Positions 26,337-35,789 of a stretch of 64,000 nt of DNA are shown in pieces (the stretch's first letter is position 1; every line of letters starts with the position of its first letter). The position numbers were made by a program, and so were the translations under genes. Under the pieces are notes generated by a model, which did not search any database, was not told the origin of the DNA, and was given only the letters and a program-made list of their open reading frames with translations. This stretch comes from SZUA-430 sp964483585 (GTDB taxonomy: Bacteria > Pseudomonadota > Alphaproteobacteria > Micropepsales > Micropepsaceae): contig CAZABH010000001.1 of the NCBI GenBank assembly GCA_964483585.1, positions 124,001-188,000 of the forward strand. Reading direction: 5' to 3'.

Positions 26337-27205
26337 TCCCAAAGACGGCGCGGACAGACAAGCCGCGCGTGATCGTGATCGCCAACCAGAAGGGCGGCGT
26401 GGGCAAGACAACGACGGCAATAAACCTCGGAACGGCCCTCGCGGCCGTTGGCAAGGCGATCCTGGTTATCGACGTTGACCCGCAGGGCAATGCATCAACC
26501 GGACTTGGGATCGCAAGGCACCAGAGATCGAAGTCCGTCTACGACGTCCTGATTGGCGAAGCGACCCTGGACGAAGCGATTGTACCCTCGGCAATTCCGG
26601 GCCTTCACGTCGTGCCAGCAACCTCTGAACTCGCCGGCGCCGAGATGGAGCTGGTGGGCGTTCCACGCCGATCCTTTCGGCTCCGGGACGCTCTGGAGAA
26701 TTACGCGCGCAGATTGGTGCCGCCCACCGAGCAAGGCATGGCAAGCAATATCTTGCCTGAGGTCGCCAAGCTGACAAGTTACGATTACATCCTGATCGAT
26801 TGTCCGCCGTCCCTCAATCTGCTCACCATCAACGCCATGACGGCAGCCCACGGCCTGCTGGTTCCGCTTCAGTGCGAGTTCTTCGCTCTCGAGGGACTGT
26901 CACAGCTTCTGCGCACCATCGATCTGGTGCGAGGAAGTCTGAACCCGGCACTTGAGATCCAGGGTGTCGTGCTGACCATGTACGACAAGCGAAACAACCT
27001 CTCAGAGCAGGTCGCGGTGGATGTCCGCCAGCATCTGGGCGAAAAGGTCTATCAAACAATCATTCCGCGCAATGTGCGGATCTCAGAAGCACCCAGCCAC
27101 GGTCTGCCAGCCTTGCTCTATGATCTGAAAAGCGCAGGCAGTCAGGCGTATATCAAGCTGGCAGGCGAACTCATTCAACGCGAAAAGTCTCGTAAGGCAG
27201 CATGA
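26309..27205 (+). CDS. parA: ParA, chromosome-partitioning ATPase
   Basis: Deviant Walker ATPase that binds DNA nonspecifically and moves ParB-parS complexes during origin segregation. The 298-residue protein has KGGVGKTT at 28-35 (deviant Walker A with the signature Lys), DVDPQGNAS and the Walker B LIDCPPSLNLL. The start is a GTG at 26309 overlapping rsmG. The stop overlaps the parB start as ATGA. Confidence 0.97.
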   Translation: MAEAQETVLIPKTARTDKPRVIVIANQKGGVGKTTTAINLGTALAAVGKAILVIDVDPQGNASTGLGIARHQRSKSVYDVLIGEATLDEAIVPSAIPGLHVVPATSELAGAEMELVGVPRRSFRLRDALENYARRLVPPTEQGMASNILPEVAKLTSYDYILIDCPPSLNLLTINAMTAAHGLLVPLQCEFFALEGLSQLLRTIDLVRGSLNPALEIQGVVLTMYDKRNNLSEQVAVDVRQHLGEKVYQTIIPRNVRISEAPSHGLPALLYDLKSAGSQAYIKLAGELIQREKSRKAA

Positions 27206-28131
27206 CACAGGTAAAGAAATCCACGTTCTCGGGTCTGGGCCGCGGCCTCTCGGCGCTCCTGGGTGAGGTCGAATCCGAAGTTCTTGCTGCCAGCAGCAAT
27301 GGGCAGCCCGCGTCGGTTCCGTCAGCTGCCACCTTGCCTGGCGCCCCTGTCGAGCAGAGGGCTCCAAGAACCCTACCGATCGCGTTGCTGCGTCCCAACC
27401 CGTTCCAACCGCGCGAACATTTCGACCCCGAGGCCCTCGAGGAACTCGTGGCGTCCGTGCGCGACAAGGGCGTGATCCAGCCCATCATCGTCCGACCCGT
27501 ACCAGGCCAGCCGGACGAGTATCAGATCGTTGCTGGCGAGCGCCGCTGGCGCGCGGCCCAGAAGGCACGCCTTCACGAAGTCCCCGTCGTCATAAAGGCC
27601 CTGACGGACGCCGAGGCGCTCGAGGTTGCGCTCATCGAGAACATCCAGCGCGCTGACCTCAACCCAATAGAGGAAGCTCGCGGCTACAGGCAGCTCATCG
27701 AGCGCTTCAACTACACCCAGGATGCCTTGGGGCAGGTGATCGGCCGCTCGCGCAGCCATATCGCCAATACCATCCGCCTGCTGCAGCTCCCTCAATCTGT
27801 GCAGGACTATATCTATGCCGGCAAGCTCTCAGCCGGTCACGCCAGAACCCTTGTGGGCCAGCCCGACCCGGAGGCGATGGCTCAGGAATTGATCGCCGGC
27901 GGGCTGAATGTCCGCGAAGCTGAAGAGAAAGGCCGCAAGGTCAAAGGCAAGAAGAAGCGGAGCATCGGCAAGGATGCCGATACACGGGCACTCGAACAAT
28001 CACTGACATCACAGCTGGGATTGAGCGTGTCGATCTCGTTCAAGGGAGAAAAGGGCGGCGAGCTCAAAGTCTCCTACAAGACCCTCGAGCAGCTCGATGA
28101 AGTTTGCCGCCTTCTCGGCTACAGCAAATAA
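27202..28131 (+). CDS. parB: ParB, CTP-dependent parS-binding partition protein
   Basis: Binds parS and spreads as a CTP-loaded clamp. The 309-residue protein starts with a short ParA-interacting basic stretch (GLGRGLSALLG), then the ParB/CTPase domain with the IRPNPFQPR-type box (LLRPNPFQPREHF), GERRWRAA and ENIQRADLNPIEEA. The helix-turn-helix QVIGRSRSHIANTIRLLQLP follows, and the C-terminal dimer domain ends in a leucine-rich segment. The HTH looks standard, so the degenerate nearby parS sites are notable. It is convergent with holA, 4 bases apart. Confidence 0.97.
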   Translation: MTQVKKSTFSGLGRGLSALLGEVESEVLAASSNGQPASVPSAATLPGAPVEQRAPRTLPIALLRPNPFQPREHFDPEALEELVASVRDKGVIQPIIVRPVPGQPDEYQIVAGERRWRAAQKARLHEVPVVIKALTDAEALEVALIENIQRADLNPIEEARGYRQLIERFNYTQDALGQVIGRSRSHIANTIRLLQLPQSVQDYIYAGKLSAGHARTLVGQPDPEAMAQELIAGGLNVREAEEKGRKVKGKKKRSIGKDADTRALEQSLTSQLGLSVSISFKGEKGGELKVSYKTLEQLDEVCRLLGYSK

Positions 28132-28135
28132 ACCG

Positions 28136-29128
28136 TCACGCCGAAGCCGCCTGCCGACGAGGTTTGCGCCGCGCCACCTCGATGAGCGCGTGCTGAGCCA
28201 TCACGGCTTCGGGAAAGCCCGTTGTACGCGTCCTCGCCTCCGCCTCCGACAGGATTGCAAGAGCTTGCCGCATGCGGGCCCGATCCCATCCGGCCGCCTG
28301 GACCTGCATCTTGCCCCACATTGGCCCGGCACCTTCCATACCCGCAGCAAGCCTCTGAAATAATCTTAGCGTGAAGCCCAGCGCCACCCCCCATGAAAGG
28401 CCAGATTCGTTACCTTTCAGGATCAGTGCATCCAGCCGCTGCAAGTTCCCGTCGGCGACCGCTTCGGCAATCTCATCTCCCTCGACGTCGCCACTGCCGC
28501 CAATCACTTGCGCCACGTCACTGCGTGCAAGGACCTCATCTCGATCAGCCTGTCCGAGATAGATAAGCAGCTTCTCCAGCTCGGTACGAAGCAGACGCCT
28601 GTCCGAGCCGATCGCATCGACCAGATAGGCAAGGGCGTCTGGCGCGATGCGCCAACCCTGCACCTTCAGACCATCCTCGATAAGGCGAGATGTGTCACTG
28701 GCCCGATCATCTGGGCACTCGACTGCGGCCGCCGATTTGGCACCCTCGAACAGCTTTCGAAGACCGGAAGTCCTTGACAGGTCTCCAGCCTCCACGATCA
28801 CCAGCGTGTCTCCGCCCGCAGCTGACAGGAATTCCTCAAAAAGGCCCGATAGTGCTTCCGTGGTATCGCGCACGCGCACGATCCGCCGCCCACCAAACAT
28901 GGAAATGGCCGCAGCCTCGTCAGAAAGCCGCGCCGGATCGCGTTTCAGTGCATCCCCTGACAATTCGCTGACGCGGAAAGCGTCCTTCGGGTCGGGGACG
29001 ACGGCAAGTGCGCAGGCATCGGCCCGCTCTCTGACAAGCCCATCATTCGGCCCATAGAACAGAACAGCCCGCCACGTGTCCGGCGGCGACTTTGATAGTT
29101 TCTCGGCGTCTTGGCCGCTGATACGCAC
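28136..29128 (-). CDS. holA: DNA polymerase III delta subunit
   Basis: Clamp-loader subunit that opens the sliding clamp. The 330-residue form starts at GTG 29128, 13 bases after lptE; the much longer open frame runs through lptE and has no similarity. FYGPNDGLVRERAD near residue 20, LVDAIGSDRRLLRTELEKL in the middle and the helical C-terminal domain fit the family. It forms a run with leuS and lptE upstream. Confidence 0.92.
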   Translation of the reverse strand: MRISGQDAEKLSKSPPDTWRAVLFYGPNDGLVRERADACALAVVPDPKDAFRVSELSGDALKRDPARLSDEAAAISMFGGRRIVRVRDTTEALSGLFEEFLSAAGGDTLVIVEAGDLSRTSGLRKLFEGAKSAAAVECPDDRASDTSRLIEDGLKVQGWRIAPDALAYLVDAIGSDRRLLRTELEKLLIYLGQADRDEVLARSDVAQVIGGSGDVEGDEIAEAVADGNLQRLDALILKGNESGLSWGVALGFTLRLFQRLAAGMEGAGPMWGKMQVQAAGWDRARMRQALAILSEAEARTRTTGFPEAVMAQHALIEVARRKPRRQAASA

Positions 29129-29141
29129 GGCAGCTGGCGCT

Positions 29142-29660
29142 TCAGTTCCGCGAGCCGAAACGGTTTTCGAAATAAAGGCCCAGGCGCAACCGGATGTCTT
29201 CGCCGACCTCGCGCGCAGCACGGTCCTGGGCATCGCGCTCGGCCGACTGTGTACCGAACTGCGAGTCGACCACGTTATAGGCAGCGATGGCCCGCGCCGT
29301 ACCCTTCTCAAGCACCTCGCCTGATACGGCGTCACGCAATTCATACCTTGCCGTGAGTGTGTAATTGTAGCGCGTGATCTGGGTATTCTCCTGGATGGCA
29401 AGCCCTTCTTTGACGTCCGACAGCTGCACGTTCAGGTTATAGGCGGCACCCGATGGCGTGCCCGCCGGTGTCATGGCATCCAGCAACTGGTTGCGGAGAT
29501 GAACGCCCTGCCGACCAGGAATTGGCTCGACAAAGACCTGCCCGAAATAGGACCGCATGCCATCCGGTGTCGTGCCCACGGCATAGAGAGGCTTGAACCC
29601 GCAACCTGCAAGGCCAAGGGTGGCGGCAGTCACGAAAACGGCGCTGGCGAGGATCTTCAT
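29142..29660 (-). CDS. lptE: LptE, LPS-assembly lipoprotein
   Basis: Outer-membrane lipoprotein that plugs LptD for LPS delivery to the surface. The 172-residue protein has a signal peptide with lipobox LAGC at residues 17-20, followed by GFKPLYA, the alphaproteobacterial LptE start. VQLSDVKEGLAIQENTQ and the C-terminal RLRLGLYFENR fit. It overlaps the leuS stop as ATGA and is followed by holA, the usual alphaproteobacterial order leuS-lptE-holA. Confidence 0.92.
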   Translation of the reverse strand: MKILASAVFVTAATLGLAGCGFKPLYAVGTTPDGMRSYFGQVFVEPIPGRQGVHLRNQLLDAMTPAGTPSGAAYNLNVQLSDVKEGLAIQENTQITRYNYTLTARYELRDAVSGEVLEKGTARAIAAYNVVDSQFGTQSAERDAQDRAAREVGEDIRLRLGLYFENRFGSRN

Positions 29661-32236
29661 TTTTGCTCCGTGACGATGTTCACGATCCGGTTTGGCACGA
29701 TAATGACCTTTTTGATTGCCCGTCCGTCAATGGCCTTGCGGACGCCATCGCGGGCGAGCGCTGCCTCTTCCACGGCCTTGGACGGCAGATCCTTCGCTAA
29801 CTCTATCTCATCCCGCCGTTTGCCGTCGATCTGTATCGCAAGAGTGACGCTATCCAGCAGCGTGAGCGCAGGGTCCGCCTTCGGCCACGCAGCATGCACG
29901 ACCATGCTCTTGGACCCAAGCCGCTGCCAGCATTCCTCTGCAAGGTGCGGAACCATTGGGTTGATGAGCAGGATCAGGGCCTCCAGCGCCTCCCGAAGCA
30001 CCCATTGGTCATTCGCGTCCCTCGGGCTAAAGCCCCCGAGTGCATTGATGAACTCGAAGACGCGCGCAACCGCCTTGTTGAAGCGGAATTTCTCGAGATC
30101 CTCGGTCACTGCAGCAATGGTCCGGTGGGTCAATTTCCGCATCTCGAGACCTGCAGCGCCCAAGCCCTCAGGGCAGGCCGTGCCCATGGGCGGCAGGCCG
30201 GGCAGGCTCTCGTCCAGCAGGCGCCAGACTCTTTGCACAAAGCGCCAGGCGCCTTCGATCCCGGCTTCACTCCACTCCGAGTCGCGTTCCGGCGGCGAGT
30301 CCGACATCATGAACCAGCGCGCTGCATCGACACCATAGCTGTCCGCGACGGCTTCTGGCGGCACCACGTTCTTTTTCGACTTCGACATTTTCTCGACCGG
30401 ACCAACGGTCACGGGCGCATTGCTGCCGCGCCGGAACAATCCGCCTTCGCGCCGCTCAACGTCCTCGGGGAACAGCCACTTGCCATCGCTGTCCTTGTAG
30501 GTCTCGTGGGTAATCATGCCTTGCGTGAACAAACCCGCAAACGGCTCGCTGAGGCCGGTATGCCCGGCCTTGCGCATCGCGCGCATGAAGAAGCGTGCAT
30601 AAAGGAGGTGCAGGATCGCATGCTCGATGCCACCGATATACTGGTCGACAGGCAGCCAGTAATCGACAGCCTCTGGATCAGTGGGACCCGCGGCCTTTGC
30701 ATCGCAGAAGCGCGCGAAGTACCAGGACGAGTCGACGAACGTATCCATTGTGTCCGTTTCGCGCCGCGCCGGCTTCGCGCAGGAGGGGCAGGGCACGTTC
30801 TTCCATGTGGGGTGTCGGTCCAGCGGGTTGCCGGGCAGGTCAAACGTGGCATCAGGTGGCAGTGTCACGGGTAGGTCTGTTTCGGGGACAGGAAGAACAC
30901 CGCATGCATCACAGTGTATGACGGGAATGGGGCAGCCCCAGTAGCGTTGGCGGCTGATACCCCAGTCACGCAAGCGATATGTGATGGTTCGCTTCCCGGC
31001 ACCCATGGCTTCAAGGCGGGCGATGACGGCTTGTTTGGCATCTTCGACGCTCAGATCATTCAGGAAATCGGAATTGGCAATCCGCCCATCGCCAGTATAG
31101 GCCTCGTCNNNNNNNNNNACCGAGAAACTCTCCGGGTCGGCACCCTCGGGGACCACGACCGGCAGGACGGGCAGTCCATATTTGCGCGCGAAGTCGAGGT
31201 CGCGCTGGTCGTGGGCCGGACATCCGAAGATCGCCCCAAGCCCGTAGTCCATCAGAACGAAATTCGCGACATGCAGCGGCAGCTTGACATGTGCGAGGAA
31301 CGGGTGCTGGGCCCGCAGCCCCGTATCAAAGCCCATTTTCTCGGCCGTCTCGATTGCAGCCGCTGTGCTCCCGACGCGCTTGCACTCGCCGATGAAAGTG
31401 GCAAGGTCAGAATTGGTTTTCGCAAGGTCCTGCGCGATCGGATGATCAGGCGAGATTGCAAGGAAGCTCGCGCCAAACAATGTATCCGGCCGGGTTGTGA
31501 AGACCTCGACCGAACTGTGAGCCTTGTGCTCCAGCGCAAAAGTGACGCGAGCACCCTCTGAACGACCGATCCAGTTTCGCTGCATCAGGCGCACCTTTTC
31601 AGGCCAGCGGTCGAGCGTGTCGATCGCGGACAGAAGTTCATCCGCCATGTCCGATATGCGCAGGAACCACTGCGTGAGTTTGCGTTGCTCGACAAGCGCA
31701 CCCGACCGCCAGCCGCGTCCATCCACCACTTGCTCGTTTGCAAGCACCGTATTGTCGACGGGGTCCCAGTTCACATTCGACTCCTTGCGCGCGACAAGCC
31801 CCAGGCGCAGGAAGTCGAGGAACATTTTCTGCTGGTGTCGATAGTAGGACGGATCGCAGGTGGCGAACTCGCGGCTCCAGTCTATGGAAAGGCCAAGCAG
31901 CTTCAGCTGCGACTTCATTGTCTCGATGTTTGCGTAGGTCCAGGCCGCCGGATGCGACTTCTGCTCCATGGCGGCATTTTCCGCGGGCATGCCGAAGGCG
32001 TCCCAGCCCATCGGATGAAGGACATTGAAACCTTGCGCACGCTTGAAGCGCGCCACCACGTCGCCCATGACATAGTTCCGCCCGTGGCCGATATGAATTC
32101 GGCCTGACGGATAGGGAAACATCTCCAGCACGTAATACTTTGGCTTCGACCGGTCGATGGAGGCCTCAAAGACCCTCTGCTCTTCCCAGGCCCTCTGCCA
32201 TTTGGGTTCTGCTTCGCGGGCGTTGTAGCGCGACAT
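29657..32236 (-). CDS. leuS: Leucyl-tRNA synthetase (interrupted by an assembly gap)
   Basis: Charges tRNA-Leu. About 859 residues from the ATG at 32236. HIGH is at residues 48-51 (GRIHIGHGRNY) and KMSKS near 617, and the CP1 editing domain includes TRPDTLFGASFLA. The end KKVIIVPNRIVNIV is the normal C-terminus. Ten N at 31109-31118 make four unknown codons in the editing-domain region just before DEAYTGDG; the frame is kept across it, so the gene is probably intact. Confidence 0.96.
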   Translation of the reverse strand: MSRYNAREAEPKWQRAWEEQRVFEASIDRSKPKYYVLEMFPYPSGRIHIGHGRNYVMGDVVARFKRAQGFNVLHPMGWDAFGMPAENAAMEQKSHPAAWTYANIETMKSQLKLLGLSIDWSREFATCDPSYYRHQQKMFLDFLRLGLVARKESNVNWDPVDNTVLANEQVVDGRGWRSGALVEQRKLTQWFLRISDMADELLSAIDTLDRWPEKVRLMQRNWIGRSEGARVTFALEHKAHSSVEVFTTRPDTLFGASFLAISPDHPIAQDLAKTNSDLATFIGECKRVGSTAAAIETAEKMGFDTGLRAQHPFLAHVKLPLHVANFVLMDYGLGAIFGCPAHDQRDLDFARKYGLPVLPVVVPEGADPESFSXXXXDEAYTGDGRIANSDFLNDLSVEDAKQAVIARLEAMGAGKRTITYRLRDWGISRQRYWGCPIPVIHCDACGVLPVPETDLPVTLPPDATFDLPGNPLDRHPTWKNVPCPSCAKPARRETDTMDTFVDSSWYFARFCDAKAAGPTDPEAVDYWLPVDQYIGGIEHAILHLLYARFFMRAMRKAGHTGLSEPFAGLFTQGMITHETYKDSDGKWLFPEDVERREGGLFRRGSNAPVTVGPVEKMSKSKKNVVPPEAVADSYGVDAARWFMMSDSPPERDSEWSEAGIEGAWRFVQRVWRLLDESLPGLPPMGTACPEGLGAAGLEMRKLTHRTIAAVTEDLEKFRFNKAVARVFEFINALGGFSPRDANDQWVLREALEALILLINPMVPHLAEECWQRLGSKSMVVHAAWPKADPALTLLDSVTLAIQIDGKRRDEIELAKDLPSKAVEEAALARDGVRKAIDGRAIKKVIIVPNRIVNIVTEQK
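31109..31118. other. Assembly gap of ten N
   Basis: Ten unknown bases inside leuS. Frame continuity on both sides shows that the true length is a number of bases congruent with 10 modulo 3, or that the gap size was estimated. Flanking residues are ADPESFS and DEAYTGDG. Confidence 1.
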
Positions 32237-32360
32237 GTTCGGATTCCGTTGGCTGCGTGGGCAACTCTCGATCAAGACGATTGACGCGAGTTTACCAGCG
32301 AAGACCACCCGTCACGCTAGCGGCATCCGGCCGCGCCTTCGGCAAAGGTCAGGCGCACGA

Positions 32361-32891
32361 CTATTCCGATTGGATCTTCATCATCCTGGCTTTGTTCAGG
32401 ATGATGTTTTCAAGCTTGGTGACCGTCTCGGGATCCATCGCGGGCGCGGTTTCCCACTCGCCACTCGGCGTCTTGATTTCCTTGAAAACGGTCACCCTGA
32501 GGGCCTCTGCGCGCAGGCGCGTGTCAAGGATCACCGCAAAAACGCGGATGCGCTCGTTCGGCGTGGACGGAGGAACCCACCACCCCGACTTGATCACGCC
32601 GCCAAAGGGATCGATCTGGTCCATCGGCATGAAGGAAAGGGTGTCCAGGCTCGCGCGCCAGAGATAGGCATTGACCGCAACGCCCTTGCGGTCCTCCGGT
32701 CGAAGGGTCGATCGTGCATCGCTGTTTCCACCGCCAAACCAGCCAAAGATACCAGTGTCGCTGTCGGCCGAGGGTTGGGCCGGGGCTGGCGGCGGCTCAA
32801 TCTCGCCTTTGGGCGTTGCACGCTCAGGATCAGACCCGCAACCGGAAAGAACGGAAGCAACAAGAAATGCGCAAACGAGGTGTTTTCTCAT
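32361..32891 (-). CDS. DUF3576 lipoprotein
   Basis: Lipoprotein of 176 residues with lipobox VLSGC near residue 17 and a Pro-rich linker. The DUF3576 core has VNAYLWRASLDTLSFMPM, DPFGGVIKSGWW and RIRVFAVILDTRLRAEALRV (key residues WRASLDTLSF and GGVIxxxWW). It is widespread in alphaproteobacteria beside leuS; function is unknown but an envelope role is implied by the anchor. The ATG at 32891 puts the signal at the N-terminus. Confidence 0.9.
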   Translation of the reverse strand: MRKHLVCAFLVASVLSGCGSDPERATPKGEIEPPPAPAQPSADSDTGIFGWFGGGNSDARSTLRPEDRKGVAVNAYLWRASLDTLSFMPMDQIDPFGGVIKSGWWVPPSTPNERIRVFAVILDTRLRAEALRVTVFKEIKTPSGEWETAPAMDPETVTKLENIILNKARMMKIQSE

Positions 32892-33227
32892 GGGCAGGTC
32901 TCTGATCAGTGGCAACGCAAAGAAGGTGAGGGCGAACGAAGGCTCCCCACACCTCAGCGCTTATACGCGAACGTCCCCACACGCAGCAATCGCGCCGCTC
33001 CGTAATTTTCGAATACCAGCAATATCCTAGCGGGTTTTGGCGAGAAGCATCAGGTCCCGCGACGCAGCCCGGAACGACATGAAACCATTCAGAGCGCGAA
33101 AATACGCTCAGGTACAGTCAGCGATTGAGGCGCACCACCCCTGTCAAGTGCTTGACCCGATGTCCGATTTGGCGTCTCTTCGCAATCAGGGGATCCGGCA
33201 GGCTTCCAGTGATTTGAAAGGCGCCTC
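32892..33227. other. Intergenic region between the divergent DUF3576 and porin genes
   Basis: Region of 336 bases that must hold promoters in both directions. TTGACC near 33161 could be a -35 element for the porin, with no convincing -10. AAAGG 6 bases before the porin ATG is its ribosome-binding site. No RNA gene, repeat or convincing small ORF was seen. Confidence 0.5.
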
Positions 33228-34532
33228 ATGAACCGTTTCACTTTGTCCGTGGCGACCGTTGCCATGATCGCTCTCGCGTGGCCGGCAACAGCGAGCGACT
33301 GGACATTCGATTGGGGCGGGCAGGCCAACTTGACGGGATTTGCCGTCGACCAGGACGAAGTAGCGGGGAACGATCTCCAGGACTTCGGCTTTGCGGCGGA
33401 AGGCAAGGTTTGGGGCCGCGCTCGGGCCGTCACCGAAAGCGGCATCGAATATGGTCTGCGCGGCCAGTTGCGGCTTCAGTCGCGCGAGCATGAATTTTCG
33501 AACGACCGGATCGAGGGTGCCCCTGACATCGTCGACGAAGCCTGGCTCTATGTTCAGACAGCCTTTGGTCGCGTCACACTCGGCCTCGAGGATGGCGCAG
33601 CAGACAGCGCCGGCATCTTCTCGCCCACTGTCTCCGACATCAACCGCATCGACGACGCGCGTGCGTTCATCCTGCGCAATCCGTTGCAGACCGGTTTCGA
33701 AGCTTACGCGCCGAATGGCGCGCATCTGCGCACCGATCTCAATGCGTCGGGCGACGCCTTCAAACTTATCTACTATTCGCCGCGACTGATCGGCATCCAG
33801 TTCTCGGCCTCTTACACGCCTGAGCTCTCACGTGGCCTGAACGAACTGTTCAGCCGCACGGATGATGCCGACAAGCAGGGCAATATCTGGGAGGTTGGCC
33901 TCAACTACCAGGGATCGCTCAGCGCCTTCGATGTCGGCGTCTACGCCGGTTACGTGGCAGGCTACAACGAGGCTGAGACCTCGCGCACGGTCACGCTCGT
34001 CGCTGATGCACTGGGCGTTGCAGGACCCACCGCCTTCACCTCGCTGGCCTTCACGCCCGCAAACCTCGAAGAGTGGGGTGCTGGGGCGCAGGTCGCCTTT
34101 GAAGGGCTCAAGCTTGGTGGGTCTTGGAAGGTCTCCAATGCCTCAGGCGGCGCAGGTCTTGCCGATGGTGGCGTCGGTTCAGTCGGCTGTGCAGCTCTCT
34201 CCGGGTGCGTAGTGCCAGGCAAGAATACAACCACGTGGGGAGCTGGCGCATCTTACGAAACAGGCCCCTGGAGAATCGGTGTCGAGTACGTCAACCTGGA
34301 GCAGGAACTGCCGGACTTTCTTGACGGGTTGGTTCGCCGCAGTTTGACGCAGGATGCCAACGCCTGGTCAGGGGCAGTTGGCTACGAAATCGATGGAAAT
34401 GCGCGCATTATAGCCGGCTACCAGCAATACGCTTTCGAAGGTCCGTCCGGCGCCTGTGTTTCTGGCTCCACACCGGTTTGTGATACGCTTGACGCGGGTC
34501 TGGGTTACATTCAAACCTCGATTTCGTTTTGA
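33228..34532 (+). CDS. Outer-membrane porin (first of a tandem pair)
   Basis: Protein of 434 residues with a signal peptide ending ATA-S, then alternating beta strands, and a terminal Phe (YIQTSISF) as required for outer-membrane barrel assembly. DEAWLYVQTAFGRVTLGLEDGA is the general-porin strand/turn motif seen in alphaproteobacterial porins. Two Cys pairs (GCAALSGC and GACVSGSTPVC) may form loop disulfides. It is followed after 27 bases by a diverged paralogue. Confidence 0.9.
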   Translation: MNRFTLSVATVAMIALAWPATASDWTFDWGGQANLTGFAVDQDEVAGNDLQDFGFAAEGKVWGRARAVTESGIEYGLRGQLRLQSREHEFSNDRIEGAPDIVDEAWLYVQTAFGRVTLGLEDGAADSAGIFSPTVSDINRIDDARAFILRNPLQTGFEAYAPNGAHLRTDLNASGDAFKLIYYSPRLIGIQFSASYTPELSRGLNELFSRTDDADKQGNIWEVGLNYQGSLSAFDVGVYAGYVAGYNEAETSRTVTLVADALGVAGPTAFTSLAFTPANLEEWGAGAQVAFEGLKLGGSWKVSNASGGAGLADGGVGSVGCAALSGCVVPGKNTTTWGAGASYETGPWRIGVEYVNLEQELPDFLDGLVRRSLTQDANAWSGAVGYEIDGNARIIAGYQQYAFEGPSGACVSGSTPVCDTLDAGLGYIQTSISF

Positions 34533-34559
34533 TTCGTCTACAAATCCGGGTGGTGCTTG

Positions 34560-35789
34560 ATGAAACGCGTCTCCACGCTGTGCGCCCTTGCGGGCGTGAT
34601 GCTCGCGGCTGCCCCATCCATTCCCTCAGCGTCTGCACGCGATGACAGCACCGTTGTCCTGAAGATCAATGGTCACGTCAGCGCAGTCGGTGCCTACATC
34701 GACCAGTCACGCATGGGAGAGCTCGACAGGTCTGCCCTCGCCATCGACTCTGGTCTGTTCGTGTCCCTGAGTTCTCGCCTCGACGGGGGCGGAGAAGTGG
34801 GCGCGCGTGTTGCATTCGATCTGGACTACGCAACGAATTTCGACGCTGTGTTGAACGACGCCGGCGCCACCGATGTCCTCGAGGAAGCATGGATCTTCTG
34901 GGATTCGCGGTTGGGCCGGTTGCAACTGGGCATGCAGGACGGCGCTGCCGATATCCTGTCCCTTGGTGTTCCCACCGTATCGTCCAGCATTCGCATTGAT
35001 GGCCCCGAAGTATTTCTCATGGCCTATCCATGCAATACGATTTGCGGCTCGGATCCCTTTCAGCCGGGCAGCCTCTACAGCCCGAACGGCATGCAGTTGC
35101 GCTCCGACATCCACGGGTCGGACAATTTCCTGAAGCTTATGTACGTGACACCGGACATCCATGGGCTGCGCCTCGCGGTCTCCTATGCCCCGGATGGTTC
35201 ACGCGATCTTGGTGACCTGCTTGGCAATGACGAGCCCAACGAGCAGGGGCGCATCTGGGATTTCGCCGCAAACTACTTGCAGGCCGTTGGCGACATCGAC
35301 GTCGGCCTGTCCGTTGGACATGTGACGGGCAAGAACGTCCGCAACACAAATCCAGGTTTCTTCGGCGACCTCGACGAGTGGGGCGCCAGCGCCAGGCTTG
35401 GCTATCGCGAGTGGACGGTGGGCGCGGCGTGGCGCAAGACGAATGTCTTCGGCGGCGGCCCGGTGAGCCAGACACTGTTCAGCTCGAACGTGTTCGATGG
35501 GCTCTACACCGAAGTGTGGAGCTACGGCGCCACCTACGAGACCGGTCCCTGGATGATCGGTGCGAATTATATCACCTCGACACAGGAACTGGGCGGATCG
35601 ACTGAGCAGGACGGCCTCGGCTACCAGCTCGCGGGCGCCTACACGTTCAACGAATATCTGCGCCTCTCGGCCGGCTACCAGAGATTTGAGTATGAAGGTC
35701 CTTTCGGCAGCTGCGTAGTCGGAGTCACGTTTCTGTGCGATACGCTGGACGCTGACATCGGTTACGTCGAAACTACGTTCCGCTTCTAG
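34560..35789 (+). CDS. Outer-membrane porin (second of a tandem pair)
   Basis: Protein of 409 residues from the ATG at 34560 (an upstream in-frame TTG at 34557 is less likely). A signal peptide ends near SASA-R, and the C-terminus is VETTFRF. It shares with the first porin the LEEAWIFWDSRLGRLQLGMQDGA turn, the SPNGMQLRSDI segment and the C-terminal GSCVVGVTFLCDTLDADIGY motif (key residues CxxxxxxxCDTLDAxxGY), showing gene duplication with strong divergence. Its TAG stop lies in the palindrome CTAG with the convergent gene's stop. Confidence 0.9.
   Translation: MKRVSTLCALAGVMLAAAPSIPSASARDDSTVVLKINGHVSAVGAYIDQSRMGELDRSALAIDSGLFVSLSSRLDGGGEVGARVAFDLDYATNFDAVLNDAGATDVLEEAWIFWDSRLGRLQLGMQDGAADILSLGVPTVSSSIRIDGPEVFLMAYPCNTICGSDPFQPGSLYSPNGMQLRSDIHGSDNFLKLMYVTPDIHGLRLAVSYAPDGSRDLGDLLGNDEPNEQGRIWDFAANYLQAVGDIDVGLSVGHVTGKNVRNTNPGFFGDLDEWGASARLGYREWTVGAAWRKTNVFGGGPVSQTLFSSNVFDGLYTEVWSYGATYETGPWMIGANYITSTQELGGSTEQDGLGYQLAGAYTFNEYLRLSAGYQRFEYEGPFGSCVVGVTFLCDTLDADIGYVETTFRF

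Noticed and set aside
33037..33231. 64-codon open frame upstream of the first porin
   Set aside because: No ribosome-binding site and it runs into the porin start.
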